Below are positions 34,108 to 43,506 of a stretch of DNA of 64,000 bases, one piece after another; the stretch's first letter is position 1, and every line of letters starts with the position of its first letter. The translations under genes and the position numbers were made by a program. Source of the DNA: Candidatus Gastranaerophilales bacterium (GTDB taxonomy: Bacteria; Cyanobacteriota; Vampirovibrionia; Gastranaerophilales; Gastranaerophilaceae); the NCBI GenBank assembly GCA_944322945.1, contig CALUQN010000005.1, forward strand, positions 23,559-87,558, read 5' to 3'. The notes below the pieces were generated by a model, which saw nothing but the letters and a program-made list of their open reading frames with translations, had not been told where the DNA came from and did no database searches.

Positions 34108-36228
34108 TTAAACAGTAATTTTTTCGCCTTTTCCCTCCGGAATTAAATTATGATAACGCATCCAAACAAGTAAATCTAGTAAATCATTCTTATTGTATCT
34201 TGCTTTACGATTAGACCATACATAAAAACCTTTTATTATTGTTTCGTCAGAACATTCTTTGTTATCAATTAATAAATTATTCCAAACAGCATATAAAGTG
34301 GCAACAGGTTCAGCTTTGCTTAAATTTTGACCTGTAAATAAATTTAAAACTCTGTCAATTTCTTGGCTTTTATTAGAAAAACATTTGTTATATAAATCAT
34401 TATATTCACATAGATTATCTAAAGGAATGTATTGTTCTTTTTGTCCAGAATCACCTTCAATAACATCAAACCAGTTTAATTCTTTGAAAATTTTCTTTAC
34501 TTCATTTCTTGCTTTTTTATCCAGAGGTCCTGCTGCAGCCTTTTTATATTTCCCTTCAAGTGGCAATTCCAAGACTTTTTCGGTTATAAAAATTAACTTT
34601 TCATCTGATATAGCAGAGAACATATTGTTATTATTAAATTTTTCAATGATTTTCGCATTTAGTATAGCTCTTTTGTTGATAGCTTTTGTAATATCAACCT
34701 TATTATTTTTAGAATTAATTTCAGTATCTTTAGACTCTCTAATTTTAATAATATTAGATGGTACTTCCTCCAATTTATCGGCATATTTCATTAATTCGTC
34801 GACTTTGGCGACAATTCGCATTTGTTCTGCGAGTGGAGGGAGTGGGATTAAATAATTTGCAATATAATCTTTACCAATCCTTTGTTGTCCTGCTGTTCCT
34901 GTAAAATTTTTAATTCCATTTTTTATAAATAATTCAGTCTTAAATATCAATAATAAGTATTTTTTAATTAAAATATTTGTATCTTCTCGTATGACATGTA
35001 ATTCTGTGGTGCCTGCACCTATATTATTAGGTAAATTTTTAATTATTGCAGATTTTCGATTTTGAAAACAAGGTGTTATTTTAGCTATTACAATATCACC
35101 ATTTTTAAAATGTGTAAAACCTTTTTTTATATCCTTCCATTTTTTTATTTCAAAAGAATGTTCATTATTGTAACCATCTTTTAAGTGGGACATTGGAATA
35201 AAACCTGCATTGATATCATCATCCGCTATATTCCGTGGATTTAATGAACAAAAATCTCCCAATCTCGTCCACACCCAACCTTGTGGAAGTTCGTATGGGA
35301 TTTCGTCTTGGGTAATTGGCGGGAGTGGTTTTTCTTTTTTGATTTTGCCGTCTTTTATAAGACGTTCTTTTTCTGCCTTAATATGTTTTAAAAGTTCTGT
35401 TGCGGGTTCGTCTTGTGGGTTTTGTTTAACGAGTTTACCCTGTACTGCGTATTGCAAAATAGATTGGCGGATTTGTTTCGGCAATTTTTGATTCATTTCG
35501 GACAAAATTTCTTCATTCCTGCCATACTCCTCAGCCAAAGGCAAAATTTCTTCCAATTTTTCTACAATTCTCTTTTGTTCTGCTAGTGGAGGGATTGGGA
35601 TTAGAAAATGTTTAATAGTTGCTATTGAAATATTGTCATTTGTAGAGTTTTTACTTTCCGTAATCACTTGTTGAATTAGAGGCGACAATATTGAATAATT
35701 TATATAATCTTCTATAACGCCTAATATTTTAATAGTTCCCACTCGTTGATTAGTTACCATTGGTTCTGCAAGTTTTTTTATAAATAAACTTTTACCAACA
35801 GTTCCTCCCGTCATACATAAAATTATATTTTTTTCTTCCAATAGATAGTCATCTAATTTGCTATTGTAGTCATATCTTACAATAGTATTATTAACAAAAC
35901 CTAATTCATTAAAATCAGAAATTCTAACTACTCTTATGCCTATATTTTTATAATCTGAACTTTTGAAAGCGTATCCCCCGTTAACCAATGAAATATTTCC
36001 TAGTCTCACCCATTCCCAGCCCTGCGGAAGTTCATAAGGGATTTCATCCCGTGTAATTGGCGGGAGCGGCTTTTCTTTTTTTATTTTTCCTTCTTTTATA
36101 AGACGCTCTTTTTCTGCTTTTATACGTTTCAATAATTCTGATGCAGGTTCATCTGTAGGGTCTTGAGCTACAAGCTTCCCTTCCATGGCATATTGTAATA
36201 TTGATTTTTTTAAATCCTGAGCCTTCAT
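34108..36228 (-). CDS. hsdS: Type I restriction specificity subunit with C-terminal extension
   Basis: DNA-recognition subunit of the type I restriction-modification complex. The 706-residue protein has two target-recognition domains (about 75-215 and 320-455). Each is preceded by a nearly identical block (KAEKERLIKEGKIKKEKPLP, then PYELPQGWEWVRLG) and followed by IPLPPLAEQ-type conserved regions. Residues about 500-706 are an extra C-terminal part (LPLEGKYKKAAAGPLDKKAR, LLDLLVWMRYHNLIPEG) not needed in classical HsdS. It overlaps hsdM by one base. The internal repeats could allow domain exchange by recombination. Confidence 0.93.
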   Translation of the reverse strand: MKAQDLKKSILQYAMEGKLVAQDPTDEPASELLKRIKAEKERLIKEGKIKKEKPLPPITRDEIPYELPQGWEWVRLGNISLVNGGYAFKSSDYKNIGIRVVRISDFNELGFVNNTIVRYDYNSKLDDYLLEEKNIILCMTGGTVGKSLFIKKLAEPMVTNQRVGTIKILGVIEDYINYSILSPLIQQVITESKNSTNDNISIATIKHFLIPIPPLAEQKRIVEKLEEILPLAEEYGRNEEILSEMNQKLPKQIRQSILQYAVQGKLVKQNPQDEPATELLKHIKAEKERLIKDGKIKKEKPLPPITQDEIPYELPQGWVWTRLGDFCSLNPRNIADDDINAGFIPMSHLKDGYNNEHSFEIKKWKDIKKGFTHFKNGDIVIAKITPCFQNRKSAIIKNLPNNIGAGTTELHVIREDTNILIKKYLLLIFKTELFIKNGIKNFTGTAGQQRIGKDYIANYLIPLPPLAEQMRIVAKVDELMKYADKLEEVPSNIIKIRESKDTEINSKNNKVDITKAINKRAILNAKIIEKFNNNNMFSAISDEKLIFITEKVLELPLEGKYKKAAAGPLDKKARNEVKKIFKELNWFDVIEGDSGQKEQYIPLDNLCEYNDLYNKCFSNKSQEIDRVLNLFTGQNLSKAEPVATLYAVWNNLLIDNKECSDETIIKGFYVWSNRKARYNKNDLLDLLVWMRYHNLIPEGKGEKITV

Positions 36229-37685
36229 TAATTTCCTGCTCCAATCAAAGACTTAATCTTGCTCAAAATTTCATCAATATTTTTATCAACTTCTTTTCTT
36301 TTTTCCTGATATTTCTGTATCAATTCCATAGGCGGCAAAACTTCTTCCTCTTCATAAGGATATCCGCACAAATCAAGGTTGTAATTTCTTTCTTTAATTT
36401 CTTGAATTGTATATTTTTTAGCCTTATCAAAGCCGTCAATATTTATTTCCTGCCGATTATTCCACCATTCATCAACGGGGTTAAGGTGTTCCCGTTTCAT
36501 CGGTTTTGTTTTGCTAAAATTCTTATACCCTTCCGGCATGTCGAGCCTGTAAAACCACGTTTCTAATGTCGGTTCGCCTTTAGTAAAAAACAGCAAATTG
36601 GTATTTATTGACGTATAAGGAGAAAAAACACTCTTAGGAAGTCTTATAACAGTGTGCAAATTACATTCTTGCATAAGTTTTTCTTTTATTCTTGTTTTTA
36701 CTCCTTCTCCAAACAAAGCACCGTCAGGCAAAACAATGCCTGCTCTGCCGTTGACTTTCAATTTTGCCATAATATAAATCAGAAAAAGGTCTGCTGTTTC
36801 TTTTGTTCTGTATGCAGCAGGAAAATTCGTTTCAATCCCGTCTTCTTCAATTCCGCCGAATGGTGGATTTGTAACAATACAATCAACTCTATCTGCAGGT
36901 GAAATATTATTAATCGGTTTTGATAAGGTATTATCCCTTTTAATATTTATAGGAGTATCAATTCCGTGCAAAATCATATTTGTTGTGCATAATTGGTGCG
37001 GAAGCGGTTTCTTTTCTATTCCAAATATGGAATTATTTAAAATTTCGCCTTCTCTTGTCGTATCGGTTTGTTTTTTCAAGTGTTCAATCGCACAGGTCAA
37101 AAATCCGCCCGTACCGCAAGCAGGGTCAAGAACTTTTTCACCTAATTGCGGGTTAACCATATCAACGATAAACTGGGTTACAGCTCTTGGAGTATAATAT
37201 TCCCCCGCATTACCTGCAGATTGAAGACTTTGCAAAAGCTGCTCATAAATATCATTAAAAAGATGTCTATCCTCACTTGAGTTAAAGTCAATTTCATTGA
37301 TTTTATTGATAACTTGCCTTAATAGTGTACCTGATTTCATGTAGTTATAAGTATCTTGAAAAATATTTCTTATAATCAATGCTTGTTGGTTAGAATCATT
37401 TTCCAAATTTTGTAAATACGGAAACAAGTCATTATTTATAAAGTCAATGAGTTCATCTCCTGTCATACCTTCATCATCTTGAGCCCAGTTTTGCCAGCGG
37501 TATTTTTCATCAAGCGGAGATTTGTAATCATCTTTCATAACCTCTGCTTCATCTTCTTTATCGGCAAAGATTTTTAAAAACAGCATCCATACTATCTGAG
37601 AAAGCCTTTGTGCATCTCCGTCAACACCGGTATCCTTTCTCATTATGTCCTGTATAGCTTTTATTACACTTGATATATTTGGCAT
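36228..37685 (-). CDS. hsdM: Type I restriction modification methylase subunit
   Basis: N6-adenine DNA methyltransferase subunit. The 485-residue protein has an N-terminal HsdM helical domain (about 5-140), AdoMet motif I DPACGTGGFLTCAIEHL (about 196-212) and catalytic motif IV NPPFGG (about 279-284). GEYYTPRAVTQFIVDMV is conserved just before motif I. The C-terminal helical segment contacts HsdS. It is tightly packed with hsdS (one-base overlap), with a small membrane protein gene between it and hsdR. Confidence 0.96.
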   Translation of the reverse strand: MPNISSVIKAIQDIMRKDTGVDGDAQRLSQIVWMLFLKIFADKEDEAEVMKDDYKSPLDEKYRWQNWAQDDEGMTGDELIDFINNDLFPYLQNLENDSNQQALIIRNIFQDTYNYMKSGTLLRQVINKINEIDFNSSEDRHLFNDIYEQLLQSLQSAGNAGEYYTPRAVTQFIVDMVNPQLGEKVLDPACGTGGFLTCAIEHLKKQTDTTREGEILNNSIFGIEKKPLPHQLCTTNMILHGIDTPINIKRDNTLSKPINNISPADRVDCIVTNPPFGGIEEDGIETNFPAAYRTKETADLFLIYIMAKLKVNGRAGIVLPDGALFGEGVKTRIKEKLMQECNLHTVIRLPKSVFSPYTSINTNLLFFTKGEPTLETWFYRLDMPEGYKNFSKTKPMKREHLNPVDEWWNNRQEINIDGFDKAKKYTIQEIKERNYNLDLCGYPYEEEEVLPPMELIQKYQEKRKEVDKNIDEILSKIKSLIGAGN

Positions 37686-37696
37686 TTAGTTATCCT

Positions 37697-38245
37697 CTAG
37701 TTATAAAAATTAATTTGTTCTTTTTCGCAAATTCCTATGCAGTCATTAATTACATTATCTAAATTTGTTTTAAAATCATTATTACGTAATTTTGTATATA
37801 TTTGAACAAAATATTCGTGATACATTGTTACAGAACCATCACTTTCTAATGATTTATAATAAAAAATTGGTTTAATATTATCTATACAATACTCTACTTT
37901 AGTAGTTAATTCTTTATTATTTATAACCTTAACTTTAGATTTTAGTATTGCTAATTTTTTAGAATAAATTTCTAGCTTTTGTTCGCATTGCTTTGAATCA
38001 ACCTTTAAAAGCTCAGATATGATGTTTTCCAAAAAATTTTTTATATCAAGCATCAAAATTAATAATTCTTCAATTATTTCTATCTTTTTACTGATGAATA
38101 ATTCTTTTTTCCATGTATTTAAAGCTCTCCACGCAGCAACAGCCATAAAACAAGTAGCCACCATCATTAAAAAAGTAGAGATTGCTGTTACCGCAGAGCA
38201 AATAATATTCCAATCCAATTTCAAAATCCAATCCCAATGCATCAA
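37697..38245 (-). CDS. Membrane-anchored helical protein inside the hsd operon
   Basis: A 182-residue protein of unknown function. Hydrophobic segment(s) occupy residues about 14-40 (IICSAVTAISTFLMMVATCF, MAVAAW), followed by a long predicted coiled-coil (KKIEIIEELLILMLDIKNFL...). The start overlaps the hsdR stop by 4 bases and the stop lies 11 bases before hsdM. It is therefore made from the same transcript as the restriction-modification complex. Type I systems do not normally encode a membrane protein here; a regulator, membrane tether or separate defence gene are possible. Confidence 0.6.
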   Translation of the reverse strand: MMHWDWILKLDWNIICSAVTAISTFLMMVATCFMAVAAWRALNTWKKELFISKKIEIIEELLILMLDIKNFLENIISELLKVDSKQCEQKLEIYSKKLAILKSKVKVINNKELTTKVEYCIDNIKPIFYYKSLESDGSVTMYHEYFVQIYTKLRNNDFKTNLDNVINDCIGICEKEQINFYN

Positions 38246-40638
38246 GCCACCTCGTTATCATTAAAGAGTTCTTTTTCAAGTTCTTTTATTGCTTCTTCAT
38301 ACTTAGCCTTACCGCCAAACTCTTTTATTATCTCAACGGGTGTTCCTATTTCATCAAACGGTTGAAAATACAAAATCTCTCTATTTTCAATTTCCTCAAT
38401 TCCTGCATCTGCAAATTTATCAATCAAGGCATTTAAGACTTTGCGGGCTTTTTCTGAATATTTGCCAAAATAGTTTCTTTTCTTAACTTTTTCTGCTCTT
38501 TCTTTACGTGATAATGGTGGCATATCAAATGTCACATGGCATATCAAATCAAACACACTCAAATCTTTACCTGTTTTTTGTTTAACTTCTTCTCTTAGTT
38601 CATCAAGTAGAATTCCCTGTTCCGCTAATTCTTCTATAATTGCTGATTTTTTATCTGCTTCTGACCATTTTTTAATAAAATCGTCAAGGGAAGAAAACTG
38701 TTCTTTTAAATTTCTCTTTGTATAATCCGTTAAACTTTCCGTAATTAATTTACCGTCATTGCCGTAATATTGAACTCTTTCGCCAACTTGAACGACTTCA
38801 ATTCCGTTAACATAAAACTTTCTTGTCGGCTTTTCAATATCGGTGATATCAATATCCGGCGGGATTTCTACAACAGTTTCATCATCAGAGAGGTTGTCAA
38901 TAATTTCTTCAACTTCTTCTTTCGATTGTTCCTCTTTAGGTATATCTTCATTTTCGTTGATTTCTTTTACCTGAACAGGCTCACCGTCAAATTCTTTATC
39001 TTCAAACAGCCTTGTAACCCCACGAAAATCAAGGATTGTAAAATACCATTTATTATAATCGGGTCTAAGCCTTGTACCGCGTCCTATTATTTGCTTAAAT
39101 TCGGTCATTGAATTTATATTGCTATCTAAAACAATGAGTTTACAGGTCTTAGCATCAACTCCCGTTGTCATTAGCTTTGAGGTTGTTGCAATTACAGGAT
39201 ATGTAACCTCCGGATCAATAAAATTGTCCAGCTCTTTTTTCCCTTCATCATTATCGCCGGTAATCTGCATTACATATTTGGGATTTTTGCTGACTAAATC
39301 AGAATTTTCATTTACTAAAGCCTGTCTCATTCTGCTTGCATGGTCAATATCGGTACAAAAAACGATTGTTTTATCAAATCTGTTGTTATTCTTTAAGTAT
39401 TGAGTTATTCTTTTTGCGACAAGTTCTGTTCTTTCATCTACAACAATTCGTTTGTCATAATCTTTGACATTAAATTCCTCATCTGGAACTTCATTCCCGT
39501 ACTTATCAATGGTGCCCTCTCTAAGTTTTAAACCGTCTAAGTCAATATTAATTAAAGGTCTTATAACTTTATATGGGGCTAGAAAGCCATCTTCAATACC
39601 CTGTTTCAGTGAATATGTATAAATAGGTTCGCCAAAATATTCGATATTTGAAACTTCTTTTGTTTCTTTTGGTGTTGCAGTCAGCCCAAGCTGTGTCGCT
39701 GAAGAAAAATAGTCAAGAATTTCACGCCAGCTTGAGTTATCTTTTGCACTTCCTCTATGACATTCATCAATTACAATTAAATCAAAAAAATCTCTGGAAA
39801 ATTCTTTATATGCATCTTTATCTTCATTATTTCCTGCAATTCCTTGATACAAAGCCAAGTAGATTTCATAGGATTTATCAATATGGCGTTTTGTTATTTT
39901 TGTCATTTTATCGCCAAATGGTGCAAAATCTTGGCTTTTGGTCTGGTCTACCAAAATATTTCTATCAGCTAAAAATAAAATTCGTTTTTTCTTCTTAGCC
40001 TTCCATAAACGCCAGATAATTTGAAATGCCGTATAAGTTTTACCTGTTCCCGTTGCCATTACAAGCAAAACCCTGTCTTGTCCTTTAGCAATAGCTTCAA
40101 CCGCACGATTTATAGCAATTCTTTGATAGTATCTCGGCTCTTTATTGCTTGCTATATCTTTATGATAAGCCTGTGTATATATTTTCTCTGTTTCGCTGTC
40201 TTCCAGTTGTTTGTATTTTTTGTATTTCTCCCATAATTCCTGCGGAGACGGGAATTTATCCAAAGGTATTTCTATTTCTTTTTTACCTAAATTAACCGTT
40301 CTATCATGAAAAATAAAAGAATCTCCATTAGAAGAAAAAACAAAAGGAATATCCAGCATTTGAGCGTATTCTATCGCCTGTTGAATACCGGCTCCAGCAC
40401 TATGTTTGTTGTCTTTTGCTTCAATGACAGCAAGAGGAATATTGTTTTTGTAATACAAAATATAATCTGCACGTTTGCCCTTGCCACGAGAAACAAGTTT
40501 ACCCCTAACTATTACTTTACCAGCGGTGAATGAAACTTCTTCTCTAATCTGCGAATCTTTATCCCAACCTGCTTTTATTATTGCAGGAGTTATAAATTTA
40601 GTGCATATATCTCTTTCTGATAAATCTTTTTTATTCAT
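38242..40638 (-). CDS. hsdR: Type I restriction endonuclease/translocase subunit
   Basis: ATP-dependent DNA translocase and nuclease. The 798-residue protein has an N-terminal HsdR_N nuclease domain (ADYIL at 57-61; catalytic EAK at 73-75). The SF2 motor has MATGTGKTYTAFQ (about 190), VIDECHRGS and GLTATPKE. The second motor lobe has TGVDAKTCKLIVLD and QIIGRGTRLRPD, followed by a C-terminal EcoEI_R_C-type helical domain. Length fits the shorter EcoEI-like class. First gene of the leftward hsdR-(TM)-hsdM-hsdS operon. Confidence 0.95.
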   Translation of the reverse strand: MNKKDLSERDICTKFITPAIIKAGWDKDSQIREEVSFTAGKVIVRGKLVSRGKGKRADYILYYKNNIPLAVIEAKDNKHSAGAGIQQAIEYAQMLDIPFVFSSNGDSFIFHDRTVNLGKKEIEIPLDKFPSPQELWEKYKKYKQLEDSETEKIYTQAYHKDIASNKEPRYYQRIAINRAVEAIAKGQDRVLLVMATGTGKTYTAFQIIWRLWKAKKKKRILFLADRNILVDQTKSQDFAPFGDKMTKITKRHIDKSYEIYLALYQGIAGNNEDKDAYKEFSRDFFDLIVIDECHRGSAKDNSSWREILDYFSSATQLGLTATPKETKEVSNIEYFGEPIYTYSLKQGIEDGFLAPYKVIRPLINIDLDGLKLREGTIDKYGNEVPDEEFNVKDYDKRIVVDERTELVAKRITQYLKNNNRFDKTIVFCTDIDHASRMRQALVNENSDLVSKNPKYVMQITGDNDEGKKELDNFIDPEVTYPVIATTSKLMTTGVDAKTCKLIVLDSNINSMTEFKQIIGRGTRLRPDYNKWYFTILDFRGVTRLFEDKEFDGEPVQVKEINENEDIPKEEQSKEEVEEIIDNLSDDETVVEIPPDIDITDIEKPTRKFYVNGIEVVQVGERVQYYGNDGKLITESLTDYTKRNLKEQFSSLDDFIKKWSEADKKSAIIEELAEQGILLDELREEVKQKTGKDLSVFDLICHVTFDMPPLSRKERAEKVKKRNYFGKYSEKARKVLNALIDKFADAGIEEIENREILYFQPFDEIGTPVEIIKEFGGKAKYEEAIKELEKELFNDNEVA

Positions 40639-40782
40639 TAAGACCTCGCAGCTTATTGTTTAATCTTACCATGAAAATACGTAAATAGTTGTTGTATTGC
40701 GATTAAAACTTTATTCGACTAATTATGAAGAATATGAAAAATTTATGGAACATTCATGATAAAATTAATTCGGAGATAGAAG

Positions 40783-41373
40783 ATGCCAAGCAATACCAAC
40801 TACTTATTTAAAGATTATGAAGAAAGGAACGAAATAATAAGTTTAATTCAAACTTCTGTTCCAACAAAAGTAAAGATGCTAAATTTTACTGATGTTTTAG
40901 ATGGACATTATTCCGGAGAGTATGCTTTTTACATTAAAAATACAAAAGGTAAGAATCTTTGTATCCCTTTTATGGGTATATTGACGGATATAAATGACTT
41001 TTGGCGTTTTTTAGAGTTTTTGACTCAAACAGATGAAACATCAATTTTATACATTGATGATGAAGGAAATGAGCAAATTCTATACATAGAAGCGGTTGAT
41101 AAAACTGATGTCAGGTTTTTCATTGCTGAAACTATGGAAGTTTATCACAGGTTTTGCAGAAATGAAATTGAAAACTACACATTTGAAGATGCGGATATTC
41201 TTTTAGATGTAATTATCCCCAAAAAAACATTAATTTCCCAATTCTATAAAAAATTGCTAGAAATATTTGACGGTTGGGAAAAAGTAACAGAGTTCGCTCC
41301 ATGGGCAACCGATATAAATACCTGGCAAAAAGACTCAAAGATTATTAAAAACTATCTAGAACATAATATATGA
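40783..41373 (+). CDS. Unknown protein at the outer edge of the defence island
   Basis: A 196-residue soluble acidic protein that I do not recognise. It has no signal peptide or membrane segment and is of mixed alpha/beta character (GEYAFYIKNTKGKNLCIPFM, ETSILYIDDEGNEQILYIEA). The start at 40783 follows an AGATAGAAG-type weak ribosome-binding site. It is divergent from hsdR, and the housekeeping region resumes just beyond it, so it is probably the last accessory gene. Confidence 0.5.
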   Translation: MPSNTNYLFKDYEERNEIISLIQTSVPTKVKMLNFTDVLDGHYSGEYAFYIKNTKGKNLCIPFMGILTDINDFWRFLEFLTQTDETSILYIDDEGNEQILYIEAVDKTDVRFFIAETMEVYHRFCRNEIENYTFEDADILLDVIIPKKTLISQFYKKLLEIFDGWEKVTEFAPWATDINTWQKDSKIIKNYLEHNI

Positions 41374-41584
41374 AATACTTTTCGGCTTACATATCAGAGT
41401 TGTCAAAAATTTGATATGTTGATTTTTCTGAAAACTACTGTTATTTTTTCTGTTTTCTTATGTTACTTAACATTTATTTTGTATGGTGTAATGAAGTGAG
41501 TATTTTGCGTAGGGCAGATTGTGCGATTATTTCGGGCAACCGGCTTTTGCTGTCGGTTCGAGGGGCAGGAAATTTATAAGTTTT
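41374..41584. other. Gap at the right border of the accessory region
   Basis: No gene. An inverted repeat (AACCGGC ... GTCGGTT, about 41539-41559) sits near the 3' end of the amidohydrolase gene. No direct repeat matching the left border at 24.9-25.2 kb was seen. Confidence 0.4.
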
Positions 41585-42565
41585 TTATACTGACAAATCC
41601 AGATTTTGTTTTTCTAATAATTTTTTACAATTTCTATAAAAAATTTTGCTTATAAGTTTATTTGCATCTATGCCAAAATTTTTCTTTATTGCAGTTTTAA
41701 TATTAATGATATTTGCATCATAAGCACCTTGTTGTTTAAGAGCCTTTTCTCCAAACTCACCTAGTGGCGCATCTGTTCCGAACAAAAGTCTTTCGGTCAT
41801 ATCACCATTAGAGGAATGCAAAAGTTTATCAATTACATCAATTATATGTGGTTTTTCAGGATTGTTCCAGTCAACCCATGAAATATCTGCATACAATTTT
41901 GCATCATTTTTATCAATTGATTTAAGCAGTGTGCTAATCCCGATTTCGTGTGCTTTATCTCCGCCCAGTCCCATGTGACCAAGAATTACCGGAATGTTAG
42001 GAAATTTTGCTGCTGTTTCATATATGTAGTCAGGATCAGAAACTCCGGTTCTTAAAATATTTCCTGCTGCATCTGATAAAACTTCGCTATGGAAAAGGCA
42101 AGGTTTATTATATTTTTCTGCAAGTTTCATATATGGTAGATATTGTATGTCATTTGCCGCTAAATTGAGGCAGGTCGGATGAAATTTTAAGCCTTTAATG
42201 AGTTTTGAATATTTTTTTAGCAAAATTTCAATGTTTTCAGCAGAGCCATGTCCGGGCTGGCATACAACGAATGGAATCAGTTTTTGTTCCTTTTGCGCCT
42301 CTTTTATAAGTAATAAATTCCCGCTCATCTCATCTTTTAGCGGTCGGCAATCTTTATCGTTCTTTATACAATCCAGATTGGAAATGATTACCTTATCTAC
42401 ATAATCTTTGCCGTTATTAAATTTTTTGCTGAAAAATTGTACGACATCCTGACAAGGGAAGTTGTCAAAATTCCACTGTCCGCAGTGAACGTGAGCATCA
42501 ATAATTTTTCCTCTAAAATTAATGTTTTGCAGTGTGCCGGTTTCTTGAACTGAATTTAGACGCAT
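41585..42565 (-). CDS. Amidohydrolase-related (Amidohydro_2) metal-dependent hydrolase
   Basis: A 326-residue TIM-barrel hydrolase. Metal ligands are apparent in IIDAHVHCG (HxH), LFHSEVLSD, VILGHMGLGG and LLFGTDAPLG (the catalytic Asp). The family includes decarboxylases and lactonases; the substrate is unknown. The ATG at 42565 follows AAAGGAAAA and is preferred to the longer frame from 42634. The N-terminal SVQETGTLQNINFRGK stretch precedes the barrel and resembles short N-terminal tags on other proteins of this organism. Confidence 0.8.
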   Translation of the reverse strand: MRLNSVQETGTLQNINFRGKIIDAHVHCGQWNFDNFPCQDVVQFFSKKFNNGKDYVDKVIISNLDCIKNDKDCRPLKDEMSGNLLLIKEAQKEQKLIPFVVCQPGHGSAENIEILLKKYSKLIKGLKFHPTCLNLAANDIQYLPYMKLAEKYNKPCLFHSEVLSDAAGNILRTGVSDPDYIYETAAKFPNIPVILGHMGLGGDKAHEIGISTLLKSIDKNDAKLYADISWVDWNNPEKPHIIDVIDKLLHSSNGDMTERLLFGTDAPLGEFGEKALKQQGAYDANIINIKTAIKKNFGIDANKLISKIFYRNCKKLLEKQNLDLSV

Positions 42566-42668
42566 CGTTAAAATTTTCCTTTTTATATCATAAAACACGT
42601 AAATATTTTTTTTGCTTTTTTGCCGATTTTGCAATGAATATCAGTATTAATTGAAAATTTGATTTGTT

Positions 42669-43406
42669 TTACGCAAGTTTGACTACTGCGCTGTGTCGGC
42701 TGGTAGTTGCGTATTCTTTCCGGTAAGAAAAGAACATATCATTGTCGCAGACTGTGCAATACGGGCAAATGTCAATTTTTTTAACCCCGATTTCTTCAAG
42801 CTGGCGTGCGTTAATTGATTTTAAGTCAACGTAAATCTTGCCGCCGCGGTTCTGCGAAAGTCCGGTAAAATCATTGACCGTAGTTTTTAGCGCGTCAAAA
42901 ACTTCTTCCCCGACATCATAACAGCAGAGAGAAATTGCAGGACCAATTGCCGCTGTTATGTTTTCAGGCTTACAGCCAAACTCATCGCACATCTTTTGAA
43001 CAGTTTTAGGTGCGATTGATTTTGCTGTGCCGCGCCAGCCGGCATGCGCAACTGCTGCAATATTTTTTATTTTGTCATACAGAATAACCGGCGTGCAGTC
43101 TGCAAAATTAAGATAAATCCCCTGAACATTATTGCTTAAAATTAGGGCATCCGTGTCAGGATAGAGAGATTTGCCAATCTCTGCGGTTTCTATATTATCT
43201 GTATGGGTTTGAGACGGATGGATAAAATTTTCAGGCTGAATGTTCAAGTATTCAATAATATCAGATTTGTTATCTTCAACAAGCTGTTCAAGTTCCGGTT
43301 CTTTGGTTTTTATTACTGTTTCGCGGGTGGTGAACAAATGAATTAGCTCGGAAAGCTCATCGGATTTTAGTATTTTTTTACCGTTTAATTCATCAAAATA
43401 GAACAT
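42669..43406 (-). CDS. pgeF: Polyphenol oxidase/YfiH family (laccase-domain) purine nucleoside phosphorylase-like protein
   Basis: A 245-residue protein of the YfiH/PgeF family, linked to peptidoglycan editing and to purine nucleoside phosphorylase and adenosine deaminase activity. Metal-ligand motifs are HPSQTHTDNI, AVAHAGWRGT and GPAISLCCYDVG. The start at 43406 (MFYFDELNG) is chosen because the extra 57 residues of the longer frame fall in the intergenic region before the divergent channel gene. Confidence 0.88.
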   Translation of the reverse strand: MFYFDELNGKKILKSDELSELIHLFTTRETVIKTKEPELEQLVEDNKSDIIEYLNIQPENFIHPSQTHTDNIETAEIGKSLYPDTDALILSNNVQGIYLNFADCTPVILYDKIKNIAAVAHAGWRGTAKSIAPKTVQKMCDEFGCKPENITAAIGPAISLCCYDVGEEVFDALKTTVNDFTGLSQNRGGKIYVDLKSINARQLEEIGVKKIDICPYCTVCDNDMFFSYRKEYATTSRHSAVVKLA

Positions 43407-43506
43407 ACGATTAATATACAATAAATAAAATAATAAAACACTTGCAGGATAAAAAAGATTGAAACAACTGTTAAAATCAATTCGTAAAAAGTAAAGGAGA
43501 TTTTTT

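Noticed and set aside
41539..41565. tRNA-like T-arm text (GTCGGTTCGAGGGGC) near the right border
   Set aside because: No acceptor or anticodon arms fold around it; probably just an inverted repeat.
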